Positions 1 to 6,674 of a DNA stretch of 22,923 bases are shown here, piece after piece. A model generated the notes under the pieces. It was not told the DNA's origin, did not search any database, and saw nothing but the letters and a program-made list of their open reading frames with translations. Made by a program: the position numbers and the translations under genes. The stretch lies in the NCBI GenBank assembly GCA_964652235.1, contig CAZZDK010000027.1, forward strand, positions 1-22,923, in the 5' to 3' direction. How positions within the stretch are numbered: position 1 is the stretch's first letter; each line of letters opens with the position of its first letter. Source of the DNA: CAZZDK01 sp964652235. Lineage in GTDB: Bacteria; Pseudomonadota; Alphaproteobacteria; UBA9219.

Positions 1-43
1 GCCGCCCCGCGATCACGGTTCTCTCTCTCTTCCCTCCCCGCCC

Positions 44-106
44 CCCGATTCCCGATCCCCGATCCCCGATCCCCGATCCCCGTCTTCCGTCTTCCGTCTT
101 CCGTCC
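44..106. repeat. degenerate 7-bp tandem array (about 9 units)
   Basis: From 44 the sequence divides cleanly into 7-base units: CCCGATT, then four CCCGATC, CCCGTCT, two TCCGTCT and TCCGTCC. The unit drifts from one variant to another while the period stays at seven. No gene can be supported in bases 1-243. Related heptamer arrays recur in most other gaps of this window. The closest analogue I know is the short tandemly repeated heptanucleotides (STRR) of filamentous cyanobacteria; any relationship is only by analogy. Confidence 0.85.
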
Positions 107-243
107 GGCGGGAATCGTGCTATGCTTCCGGCCTTCCCGCCTTTCTTTTCGATTCCATAGGCTTTCCGTTGGGCGCTCTGATTCAAAACCCCCTGATCCA
201 GGCCCGGTTGCTCCGGCTGCGAGTCGTGCTCGTCGGTCTGGCC

Positions 244-1143
244 ATGGATTTTTGGAAAGACACCCCGTTCGACTGGTCTTTCGGCCTTTCCTCGAAAAAG
301 GCCGCCAACGCCCAACCCGCAGAGCGAACGCCGACCGTCATCGAAGGCGGCGCGGCGAAACCGGCCAAAAAGGAAAAAGAGCCGAAGCTTTGGTCCGGCG
401 ACCGCATTCAGGTCATGGAAAAGTTCTGGGGCCAGGGCCATGCGTTGCCCGGCGGCGACGATTACATCGATATGCTCGCCAAGCCCCTCGGCATTACCAA
501 GGAGATGAACATTCTCGACCTTGGCGCCGGACTCGGCGGCCTGGGGCGGCGCATCGCAACCGAATTCGGCGCCTACGTCACCGGCATGGAGACCGATCCC
601 GCCCTCGTCTCGCGCGGCATGATCCTTTCCATCGCCGCCGGCAAGAGCAAGCAGGCCAGCGTCGAGGCCTATAACCCGGAGACGTTTTCTTCGAAACGCA
701 AGTACGATTGCGTTTTCGCCCGCGAGCTTTTCTACCGCATCGCGGATAAAGACAAATTCTTTCAGGCCGTCGCCGAAAGCGTCAAGCCCAAGGGCGGCCA
801 GATCGTCTTTACCGATTTCCTTTTGATTCCGGGCGCCGAGAGCCATCCCGCCATCGTCGAATGGCGGGCGAAGGAGGGCGGCGTGACGCCCCTTTCCTCC
901 GTCGAGATGATTAAAAAGTGGAAAGCCCTCAAGTTCGATTTGCGCGTCGCCGAGGACCAGACCGACGAATATCGCCGCGAGATTCTCAAAGGAATGGCGA
1001 ACGCCCTGGAATCTTTAAGCGCCGCGACGCCCGATGCGGCCACAAAGATGCTGTTGCTTCAGGAGATTTATTTATGGGCCGAGAGGCTTAACGCTTTCAA
1101 GCATGGGCTGAGATATTACAGGTTTTATGGGATTAAGTACTGA
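244..1143 (+). CDS. class I SAM-dependent methyltransferase, substrate unknown
   Basis: The 299-residue product has a Rossmann-type SAM-binding region: motif I DLGAGLGG at residues 92-99, and an acidic motif II region (GMETDP) at about 114-119. A basic and alanine-rich linker (about residues 20-50) precedes the fold, and the C-terminal 100 residues are helical and charged. I chose ATG 244 because the open frame upstream reaches only a TTG at 169 and the extra 25 residues look non-native; neither start has a clear Shine-Dalgarno sequence. It lies 167 bases upstream of squalene-hopene cyclase on the same strand, so a role in modifying a hopanoid or another membrane lipid is possible. That is inference from position only. 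It is not the radical SAM C-2 hopanoid methylase HpnP, because it has no CxxxCxxC motif. Family assignment is good; substrate is unknown. Confidence 0.85.
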   Translation: MDFWKDTPFDWSFGLSSKKAANAQPAERTPTVIEGGAAKPAKKEKEPKLWSGDRIQVMEKFWGQGHALPGGDDYIDMLAKPLGITKEMNILDLGAGLGGLGRRIATEFGAYVTGMETDPALVSRGMILSIAAGKSKQASVEAYNPETFSSKRKYDCVFARELFYRIADKDKFFQAVAESVKPKGGQIVFTDFLLIPGAESHPAIVEWRAKEGGVTPLSSVEMIKKWKALKFDLRVAEDQTDEYRREILKGMANALESLSAATPDAATKMLLLQEIYLWAERLNAFKHGLRYYRFYGIKY

Positions 1144-1217
1144 TCTCCCCTTGAAATTTCCCGCTTTTTTGCCTATTCTGCGCCCGTGTAACGCGGCAGG
1201 CGGGAAAACCGAACGGG

Positions 1218-1269
1218 ATTCCGCATCTTTGCCCTGCGCCCGCTTGCGGGGCAGGGCTTCGTGCGGAAT
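1218..1269. repeat. nested palindrome, REP-like
   Basis: Outer arms ATTCCGCA (1218-1225) and TGCGGAAT (1262-1269) are exact reverse complements. They enclose a second GC-rich stem built on GCCCTGC and GGCAGGGC. The right arm continues into GACGG, as in the GTCCCGGA/TCCGGGATGACG palindromes elsewhere in the window, so this may be a diverged member of that family. It lies between the methyltransferase stop and shc, and could form a hairpin in a read-through transcript. There is no T-run, so I do not call it a terminator. Confidence 0.7.
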
Positions 1270-1310
1270 GACGGAGAAGGGGGCGTTTCCCGTTTTTAAG
1301 GTAGGATGTC

Positions 1311-3266
1311 ATGGTTTTCATCGATTCCTCTCTCGATCCTTCTTTCGGCGGTTTTCCGCGCGGCGGCTCGGCGCTTGAGGAGGCTTTGGCCAGCGGCGCC
1401 GAGGCCCTCGCCAAGCTTCAGAAGCCCGACGGCCATTGGGTCTTCGAACTCGAAGCCGACGCCACGATCCCGGCGGAATACATCCTTCTCGACCATTTTC
1501 TCGGCACTATCCAACAGCCTCTTCACGAGCGCATGGCCGATTATCTGCGCTCGATCCAGGGCGAGCACGGCGGTTGGCCCCTGTTCCATCGCGGCGATCT
1601 GGACGTCAGCGCGAGCGTGAAGGCTTATTTCGCCCTCAAATGCGTGGGCGACGACGTTCACGCCCCCCACATGGTCCGCGCCCGCCGCGCCATTTTAGAA
1701 CGCGGCGGCGCCGAGACCGCCAACGTTTTCACGCGCATTCAGATGGCTTTGTTCGGCGCCGTGCCCTGGCGGGCCGTGCCCGTCATTCCGGTCGAGGTCA
1801 TGCTGTTGCCGCGCTGGTTCCCTTTCCACATTCACAAGATCGCCTATTGGTCGCGGACGGTCATCGTGCCCCTTTTGGTTCTGACGGCTCTTAAGCCGCT
1901 GGCCAGAAATCCCGGCGGCGTCCGCATCGACGAGCTTTTCGTCACGCCTCCCGATCGGGTCAAAAACTGGCACAGCAACAAGTCTCGCTCGATCCTTGTG
2001 CCGATGTTCCGGGCGCTCGACGCGGCCCTGCGTTTTCTGGAGCCTTATTTTCCGAAAAAACTCCGGCAAAAAGCCATCGATGCCGCCGTCGCCTGGGTCA
2101 AGCCGCGCCTCAACGGCGAGGACGGGCTTGGCGCGATCTATCCCGCCATGGCCAACGCGCTCATGATGTACGACACGCTCGGCTACCCGAGCGACCACCC
2201 CGCCCGCGCCATCGCCCGCGCTGCTCTCGACAAGCTTGTGGTGGACGGCCCCGATCGCTCGTACTGTCAGCCTTGCCTGTCTCCCGTTTGGGATACCGCG
2301 CTCGCCGCGCACGCCGTCATGGAAGCGGGGCTGGATCGTTCTATCGCGGAAAGAGCTTGCGACTGGCTTGCCGAGCGCCAGGTTCTGGAGCTTGTCGGCG
2401 ACTGGGCCTTCTGGCGCCCGGACGTGCGGCCCGGCGGTTGGGCTTTCCAGTACGCCAATCCGCACTATCCCGATCTCGACGATACCGCCGTGGTCGTCAT
2501 GGCCATGGACCGGCTCGACCGCGACAAATACCGCGCGAATATCGACCGCGCCGTCGAATGGGTTTTGGGCCTGCAGTCCAAAAACGGCGGGTGGGGCGCC
2601 TTCGACGCCGACAACACCTATTATTATCTCAACACCATCCCCTTCGCCGATCACGGCGCCTTGCTCGATCCGCCCAGCGCCGACGTGACCGCGCGGTGTT
2701 TGTCCATGTTAAGCCAGCTCGGCTATAAAAAGGATCATCCCGCCGTCGCCGCCGCTCTCGCCTATTTGCGCCGCGAGCAGGAAGCCGAGGGCTGCTGGTT
2801 CGGCCGCTGGGGCACGAATTACATTTACGGCACCTGGTCCGTTTTGTGCGCGCTCAACGCCGTCGGCGTCGAGCCGAGCGATCCGATGATCCGCCGCGCC
2901 GTCGCCTGGCTTTACAGAAAGCAGCAGGAAGACGGCGGCTGGGGCGAAAGCGGCGCTTCTTATTGGACGGATCAGCCGAAGGGCGAGGGCGCGCCGAGCA
3001 CGCCCTCGCAGACGGCCTGGGCTTTGCTCGCCCTCATGGCCGCAGGGGAGGTCGATCATCCCAAGGTCGCCCGCGGCGTCCGCCACCTGACCGAGACGCA
3101 AAAAACCGACGGAACGTGGGAGGAAAAAGACACCACCGCCGTCGGATTCCCGCGCGTGTTTTATCTCAGCTACCACGGCTATAAGGCGTTTTTCCCCCTA
3201 TGGGCGCTGGCGCGGTACGCCAATCTGAAACAGGGCAACGCGACGCGGGTGATGGTCGGGATGTGA
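1311..3266 (+). CDS. shc: squalene-hopene cyclase
   Basis: The 651-residue product matches the usual length of squalene-hopene cyclase (HpnF). This class II triterpene cyclase protonates squalene and folds it into hopene or hopanol at the cytoplasmic membrane. The protonating DXDD motif is DLDD at residues 388-391. Several QW-type repeats are visible (for example around LQSKNGGWGAFDADN, and QQEDGGWGE near residue 545), as is the FQYANPHYPDLDD context typical of the family. ATG 1311 is preceded by AAGGTAGGA, a good ribosome binding site. It is followed by hpnG on the same strand across a 251-base repeat-filled gap, so co-transcription is possible but not shown. The hopanoid genes hpnA-E, hpnG and hpnH lie nearby. 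No truncation or frameshift is seen. Confidence 0.98.
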   Translation: MVFIDSSLDPSFGGFPRGGSALEEALASGAEALAKLQKPDGHWVFELEADATIPAEYILLDHFLGTIQQPLHERMADYLRSIQGEHGGWPLFHRGDLDVSASVKAYFALKCVGDDVHAPHMVRARRAILERGGAETANVFTRIQMALFGAVPWRAVPVIPVEVMLLPRWFPFHIHKIAYWSRTVIVPLLVLTALKPLARNPGGVRIDELFVTPPDRVKNWHSNKSRSILVPMFRALDAALRFLEPYFPKKLRQKAIDAAVAWVKPRLNGEDGLGAIYPAMANALMMYDTLGYPSDHPARAIARAALDKLVVDGPDRSYCQPCLSPVWDTALAAHAVMEAGLDRSIAERACDWLAERQVLELVGDWAFWRPDVRPGGWAFQYANPHYPDLDDTAVVVMAMDRLDRDKYRANIDRAVEWVLGLQSKNGGWGAFDADNTYYYLNTIPFADHGALLDPPSADVTARCLSMLSQLGYKKDHPAVAAALAYLRREQEAEGCWFGRWGTNYIYGTWSVLCALNAVGVEPSDPMIRRAVAWLYRKQQEDGGWGESGASYWTDQPKGEGAPSTPSQTAWALLALMAAGEVDHPKVARGVRHLTETQKTDGTWEEKDTTAVGFPRVFYLSYHGYKAFFPLWALARYANLKQGNATRVMVGM

Positions 3267-3277
3267 GGGGGAAGGGG

Positions 3278-3496
3278 ATCGGGGGCCGGGATTCGGGGGT
3301 CAGGGGTCAGGATTCAGGGTTCAGGGAAGAAACATCGTCATTGCGAGGCCCGTAAGGGCCGAAGCAATCCAGGGTCGCAAGAACTAACGGACGGTCTGCT
3401 TGACTCTGGATTGCCACGGCGCGACAAGTCGCGCCTCGCAATGACGGGGTTTTCTTTCTTCCCCTGGACCCTGAATCCTGAACCCTAAATGCCAAA
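3278..3496. repeat. composite repeat: heptamers, palindrome, inverted heptamers
   Basis: Seven heptamers of the form KTCRGGR run from 3278 to 3326, followed by a purine spacer (AAGAAA). A 109-base palindrome spans 3337-3445. Its outer arms are GTCATTGCGAGG (3337-3348) and CCTCGCAATGAC (3434-3445); its inner arms are GCAATCCAG (3364-3372) and CTGGATTGC (3406-3414). Two small hairpins sit between the arms. A pyrimidine spacer (TTTTCTTTCTT) then leads into five heptamers in the opposite sense (CCCTGAA type, 3462-3496). The whole unit is therefore an inverted repeat at three nested levels. It fills the shc-hpnG gap. The same architecture recurs at 17721-17930. Confidence 0.85.
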
Positions 3497-3517
3497 TGCT
3501 TTCTTTGACGGTTTGAC

Positions 3518-4177
3518 ATGATCGGCATTCTTTGCGGCCTTAAAAGCGAAGCCAAAATAGCGGACCGGATCGGCGACGTTCTCGTCGGCTGTTCCGCCGG
3601 TCGCGCGGAAAGGGCCGAGGAACTGGTCGCGCACATGGTCGGCCAGGGCGCGACGCGCCTCATCAGCTTTGGTCTTTCGGGCGCGACGAGCGAGGACCTT
3701 GCGGCGGGCGATCTTGTGCTCGGCTCTTCCGTCATGGCGGCGGGCGAGGGGTGGGAGGCCGACGCCGCCTGGAACGCGCGGCTCATGGACCTTTGGCCGT
3801 GTTTGGCTTGCGCCGTTTGGGGCAGCAAGCGCGTCGTCTCAAGCCTCGAAGAAAAAGCCGCCATCGCCCGTCGCGCCGGTTGCCTGATCGTCGATATGGA
3901 AAGCCATATCGTCGCCCGCGCCGCCGCCAAGGCGCGGATTCCCTTCAACGTCATGCGGGCCGTGGCCGACACCGCCGACATGGTTCTTCCTCCCGCCGCG
4001 CTCGTTCCCCTGAAGCCGGACGGCGGCGTGGATTTGCGCGGCGTTTTTGAAGCCGTCAGGCGGGAGCCGGGGCAGATCCCCGCGCTTTTTCGCCTGGGCC
4101 GCAACAGCTTTTTGGCGCACCGGGCCTTGGAGCGGGCGGTGGAAGCCGGCATTCGGCATTTAGCATTTAGCAGTTAG
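3518..4177 (+). CDS. hpnG: HpnG, adenosylhopane nucleosidase
   Basis: This 219-residue protein belongs to the purine nucleoside phosphorylase / MTA-SAH nucleosidase fold. In hopanoid clusters HpnG releases adenine from adenosylhopane, the HpnH product, to give a ribosylhopane. Visible features are the N-terminal MIGILCGLKSEAKIA strand and helix, a Gly-rich segment (SFGLSGATSEDL, about 50-61), and the signature VDMES (125-129). In the latter, the Met-Glu contacts the ribose in this family. ATG 3518 has no Shine-Dalgarno sequence. The C-terminal residues after GIRH are encoded by heptamer repeats (CATTCGG, CATTTAG, CATTTAG, CAGTTAG), and the last unit supplies the TAG stop. The native C-terminus may thus have been replaced. 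It converges with hpnH rather than running in the same direction. Confidence 0.93.
   Translation: MIGILCGLKSEAKIADRIGDVLVGCSAGRAERAEELVAHMVGQGATRLISFGLSGATSEDLAAGDLVLGSSVMAAGEGWEADAAWNARLMDLWPCLACAVWGSKRVVSSLEEKAAIARRAGCLIVDMESHIVARAAAKARIPFNVMRAVADTADMVLPPAALVPLKPDGGVDLRGVFEAVRREPGQIPALFRLGRNSFLAHRALERAVEAGIRHLAFSS
4150..4177. repeat. heptamer array forming the 3' end of hpnG
   Basis: Four exact-period units, CATTCGG, CATTTAG, CATTTAG and CAGTTAG, end on the hpnG stop codon. The upstream flank of hpnG carries the reverse-complement type (CCCTAAATGCCAAATGC, 3483-3499), so hpnG is bracketed by oppositely oriented arrays. Confidence 0.8.
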
Positions 4178-4192
4178 GGGGACCCCTCTCCT

Positions 4193-4234
4193 GCAAAAGC
4201 TAAGGCGTTACTTTCGTAACGCCTTAGCTTTTGC
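4193..4234. terminator. perfect 19-bp stem-loop between convergent hpnG and hpnH
   Basis: The arms 4193-4211 and 4216-4234 are exact reverse complements (GCAAAAGCTAAGGCGTTAC on the left), with a 4-base loop TTTC. Its place between two converging genes fits a bidirectional transcription barrier. However, only four Ts at the stem end and no separate T-run follow, so a classic intrinsic terminator is uncertain. It is flanked by CCCTCTCC on the left and by a small CCTCTCCC-gcaa-GGGGAGAGG hairpin (4237-4257) on the right. Confidence 0.5.
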
Positions 4235-4236
4235 TT

Positions 4237-4257
4237 CCTCTCCCGCAAGGGGAGAGG
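4237..4257. repeat. small CCTCTCCC/GGGAGAGG hairpin
   Basis: An 8-bp inverted repeat has a short gcaa-containing loop, directly beside the 19-bp stem-loop. A partial copy of its left arm (CCCTCTCC) also lies at about 4184-4191. The 19-bp stem-loop therefore looks inserted into or combined with a pre-existing repeat. Confidence 0.6.
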
Positions 4258-4295
4258 GACCTTTAGTTTCCGACATTTGATCGCAACGACTCTGG

Positions 4296-4336
4296 GTCCC
4301 GGATCGGCGCGGCGCGAAGCGCCGCTTGTCCGGGAT
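4296..4336. repeat. REP-like palindrome, GTCCCGGA/TCCGGGAT family
   Basis: Arms GTCCCGGA (4296-4303) and TCCGGGAT (4329-4336) enclose a GC-rich hairpin (GGCGC, gaa, GCGCC) and are followed by GACGG. The same arms recur at 13869-13920 with a different internal hairpin. Partial versions lie at 20422-20457 and 22471-22515. Confidence 0.75.
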
Positions 4337-4347
4337 GACGGTTATTA

Positions 4348-5559
4348 TTATTTCCCGCAGCAGCAGCGCTCGCAGCGCAGGCCGGGTTTCGTTTCCTCGA
4401 CCGGCGTTTCGTCCGTCACGGTTTTCGCTTTGCCGGCGCGGATGTCTTCCAGCGCTTTTTCCACGTGATCGCTGAAGACGTATTCCGCCGGGCGCTGGTT
4501 CGAAAAATCGAGGTCGGGGGCGAAGGGGCCTTCCGTTCTCGGTCCGCGCAGCGCGACCCAAAGCGTTTTCAGCGGATGGCGCGCCGCGTCTTCCGCCGCC
4601 GTCGGCTCGTATCCGCAATGGACCATGCAATCCGCGCATTTCTCATACCGCCCCGTGCCGTATTTCCCCCAGTCCGTCGTTTCCATCAGCTCTTTGAACG
4701 TCTTCGCGTAGCCTTCGCCGATCAGATAGCAGGGCCGTTGCCAGCCGAAGATGCTGTAACACGGCGTTCCCCACGGCGTGCATTCGTACGTTTGGTTGCC
4801 GCACAGAAAATCGAGGAAGAGAGAGGACTGGCTGAGTTGCCATTTCTTCAGGCCCTGTTTGCGGCGGGCCTTTCCGATCTTCATGATCTCGCGGAACAGA
4901 TTCTTCGTCGCCTGGCGGTTCAGGAAATGCTGCTGGTCCGCCGCGCGTTCATACGCGTAGCCCGGCGAAACCGTAATCGCGTTCACGCCGATTTCCATCA
5001 TATGGTCGAAGAAGTCCGCCACCCGCTCAGGCTGCGCGTTGTTGAAAAGCGTCGTGTTCACGTTGACGTTGAAGCCCCGCGCGAGCGCCCGCTTGATCGC
5101 GGCCTCGGCGATCGCATAGACCCCCGGCTTGTTCACCGAGCGGTCGTGCTCTTCCTGAAGGCCGTCGAGGTGGACCTGGAACGTGAAATAGGGCGAGGGT
5201 TCGTATTCGTCCATCTTCTTGTCGAGCAAAAGGCCGTTCGTGCAGAGATAGACGTAACGCTTTTGCGCGATGAGGCCTTGCACGATCTTCGGCATATCCC
5301 GGTGAATCAGCGGCTCGCCGCCCGGCAGCGAGACGATGGGCGCGCCGCATTCCTCCGCCGCGCGCAGGCATTCCTCGACCGAGACGCGCTGATTCAAAAT
5401 CTCCGCCGGATAGTCGATCTTGCCGCAGCCGGGGCAGGACAGGTTGCAGCGGAACAGCGGCTCCAGCATCAAAACCAGCGGGTAGCGTTTGTTGCCCTTG
5501 ATCCTTTGCTTCAGGATATAAAGGGCGACGTCGAACTGCTGGCGCAAAGGTACGGACAT
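4348..5559 (-). CDS. hpnH: HpnH, radical SAM adenosylhopane synthase
   Basis: The product is 403 residues from ATG 5559; the longer open frame upstream only runs antisense through ispH. The N-terminus MSVPLRQQFDVALYILKQR is characteristic of HpnH. The [4Fe-4S]-binding CxxxCxxC is C38, C42, C45, and a GGEPL-type SAM segment (LPGGEPL) follows at about residue 78. HpnH joins the 5'-deoxyadenosyl radical to diploptene, giving adenosylhopane, the first step of C35 hopanoid side-chain formation. A second cysteine-rich region (CADCMVHCGYE) lies at about residues 315-325. The C-terminus is unusual: C396, C399, C400 and C401 in the last eight residues. The gene starts 17 bases after ispH ends, suggesting an ispH-hpnH operon, and is opposite in orientation to shc and hpnG. 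Confidence 0.96.
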   Translation of the reverse strand: MSVPLRQQFDVALYILKQRIKGNKRYPLVLMLEPLFRCNLSCPGCGKIDYPAEILNQRVSVEECLRAAEECGAPIVSLPGGEPLIHRDMPKIVQGLIAQKRYVYLCTNGLLLDKKMDEYEPSPYFTFQVHLDGLQEEHDRSVNKPGVYAIAEAAIKRALARGFNVNVNTTLFNNAQPERVADFFDHMMEIGVNAITVSPGYAYERAADQQHFLNRQATKNLFREIMKIGKARRKQGLKKWQLSQSSLFLDFLCGNQTYECTPWGTPCYSIFGWQRPCYLIGEGYAKTFKELMETTDWGKYGTGRYEKCADCMVHCGYEPTAAEDAARHPLKTLWVALRGPRTEGPFAPDLDFSNQRPAEYVFSDHVEKALEDIRAGKAKTVTDETPVEETKPGLRCERCCCGK

Positions 5560-5576
5560 GAAGGTTGCCTTTCGAT

Positions 5577-6524
5577 TTACTCTTCCGCTTTCCCTTCCGC
5601 TTTCGTCAGCGAGAGCGGAAGGCGGAAATGGACGTTTTCCTCCACGCCGGGGTGGACCGCGACTTCCTCCACCGGCGCGATTTCTTTCAGGCGGTCGATC
5701 AGGCCTTCGATCAGATCCTCCGGCGCCGACGCGCCCGCCGTGATGCCTACGACATTTTTGCCCTTCACCCAGGCGGGGTCGAGTTGACTCGCGTCCTCGA
5801 TCAGATAGGCGGGCACCCCTTGCTCTTCCGCCCTTTCGCGCAGCCGCGAGGAGTTCGAGCTGTTGTGCGCCCCGATCACCAGAACCACGTCCACGTGCTT
5901 GGCCAGCTCGCGCACCGCGCCCTGGCGGTTTTGCGTGGCGTAGCAAATGTCGCGGATCGTCGGGCCGACGATGTTCGGAAAGCGGGCTTTCAGCGCGTCG
6001 ATCACCGCCTTGGTGTCGTCCACCGAAAGCGTCGTTTGGGTAATATAGGCGAGCTTGTCCGGGTTTTTGACCTTGAGTTTGCCGACGTCTTCGACCGTCG
6101 AGATAAGCTGCACATCCGCCGGAATCCGCCCCAGCGTCCCTTCGATCTCCGGATGGCCTTTATGGCCCACCATGATGATCTCGTACCCCGTGCGGGCGTA
6201 ACGCTGGCCTTCGGTGTGGACCTTGGACACCAGCGGGCACGTCGCGTCGATCACCGTCAGCCCCCGGTCCTTCGCGTGTTTTTCCACCGCTTCGGAAACG
6301 CCGTGCGCGCTGAAGATGATGATCGAACCGTCCGGCACTTCGTCCGTTTCTTCTACGAACACCACCCCCTTGGCCGCCAGCCGATTAACGACATGGCGGT
6401 TGTGGACGATCTCGTGCCGGACGTAAATCGGCGGGCCGAACTTTTCCAGCGCCAGCTCGACGATCGAGATCGCCCGCTCGACGCCCGCGCAAATGCCCCG
6501 CGGCTGGGCCAAAAGAACTTTCAT
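5577..6524 (-). CDS. ispH: 4-hydroxy-3-methylbut-2-enyl diphosphate reductase
   Basis: The 315-residue product is IspH (LytB), the last enzyme of the MEP isoprenoid pathway. It reduces HMBPP to IPP and DMAPP with a [4Fe-4S] cluster. The three cluster cysteines are C12 (PRGICAGV), C96 (DATCPLV) and C194 (DICYATQNRQ). The catalytic region GHKGHPE includes H124 and E126, and the family motif HNSSNSSRL is intact. ATG 6524 is preceded by AGGATC and AAAGG. It supplies precursors for farnesyl diphosphate and hence squalene, which explains its place beside hpnH; ispH also sits in the Zymomonas hopanoid cluster, as I recall it. The acidic tail (TKAEGKAEE) is short. No anomalies. Confidence 0.98.
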   Translation of the reverse strand: MKVLLAQPRGICAGVERAISIVELALEKFGPPIYVRHEIVHNRHVVNRLAAKGVVFVEETDEVPDGSIIIFSAHGVSEAVEKHAKDRGLTVIDATCPLVSKVHTEGQRYARTGYEIIMVGHKGHPEIEGTLGRIPADVQLISTVEDVGKLKVKNPDKLAYITQTTLSVDDTKAVIDALKARFPNIVGPTIRDICYATQNRQGAVRELAKHVDVVLVIGAHNSSNSSRLRERAEEQGVPAYLIEDASQLDPAWVKGKNVVGITAGASAPEDLIEGLIDRLKEIAPVEEVAVHPGVEENVHFRLPLSLTKAEGKAEE

Positions 6525-6554
6525 GCCTTTGATCCTAAAGGGGTTGAAGGCGAG

Positions 6555-6583
6555 AATGTAGAGGCCTCTTTCGGTAAAGTAAA
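6555..6583 (-). promoter_or_regulatory. candidate sigma70 promoter of ispH-hpnH
   Basis: On the minus strand, TTTACT (6583-6578) and TACATT (6560-6555) are separated by exactly 17 bases. Each hexamer matches consensus at four of six positions. The predicted start would leave a leader of about 25 bases before ATG 6524. It lies in the 150-base gap shared with the divergent gene at 6675. Confidence 0.4.
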
Positions 6584-6632
6584 GGTGCGGCGCAAAACGT
6601 TGGAAATACTGGTTTCAGCGCCTCTAAAGGCG

Positions 6633-6638
6633 TATAAT
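6633..6638 (+). promoter_or_regulatory. consensus -10 box upstream of the 6675 gene
   Basis: A perfect TATAAT lies 36 bases upstream of ATG 6675. No convincing -35 is found at 16-18 bases (the best reading is TGGTTT). Just upstream is a short dyad, CGCC-tctaaa-GGCG (6620-6632), between the presumed -35 and -10, where a repressor could act. The latter is speculation. Confidence 0.4.
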
Positions 6639-6674
6639 GAAGGTGTCCACAAGAGGACGGAAGGGAGGTCAGCC

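Noticed and set aside
13..846. Minus-strand open frame of 277 codons opposite the methyltransferase
   Set aside because: Low-complexity, G/A/R-rich translation with no family resemblance; its start region runs through the methyltransferase and its end through the heptamer array.
4465..5787. Plus-strand open frame of 440 codons
   Set aside because: Antisense to hpnH and the ispH end; Arg-rich shadow translation typical of GC-rich DNA.
5565..6674. Long upstream extension of the 6675 gene across ispH
   Set aside because: It is antisense to ispH; the GGAGGT-preceded ATG 6675 is a far better start.
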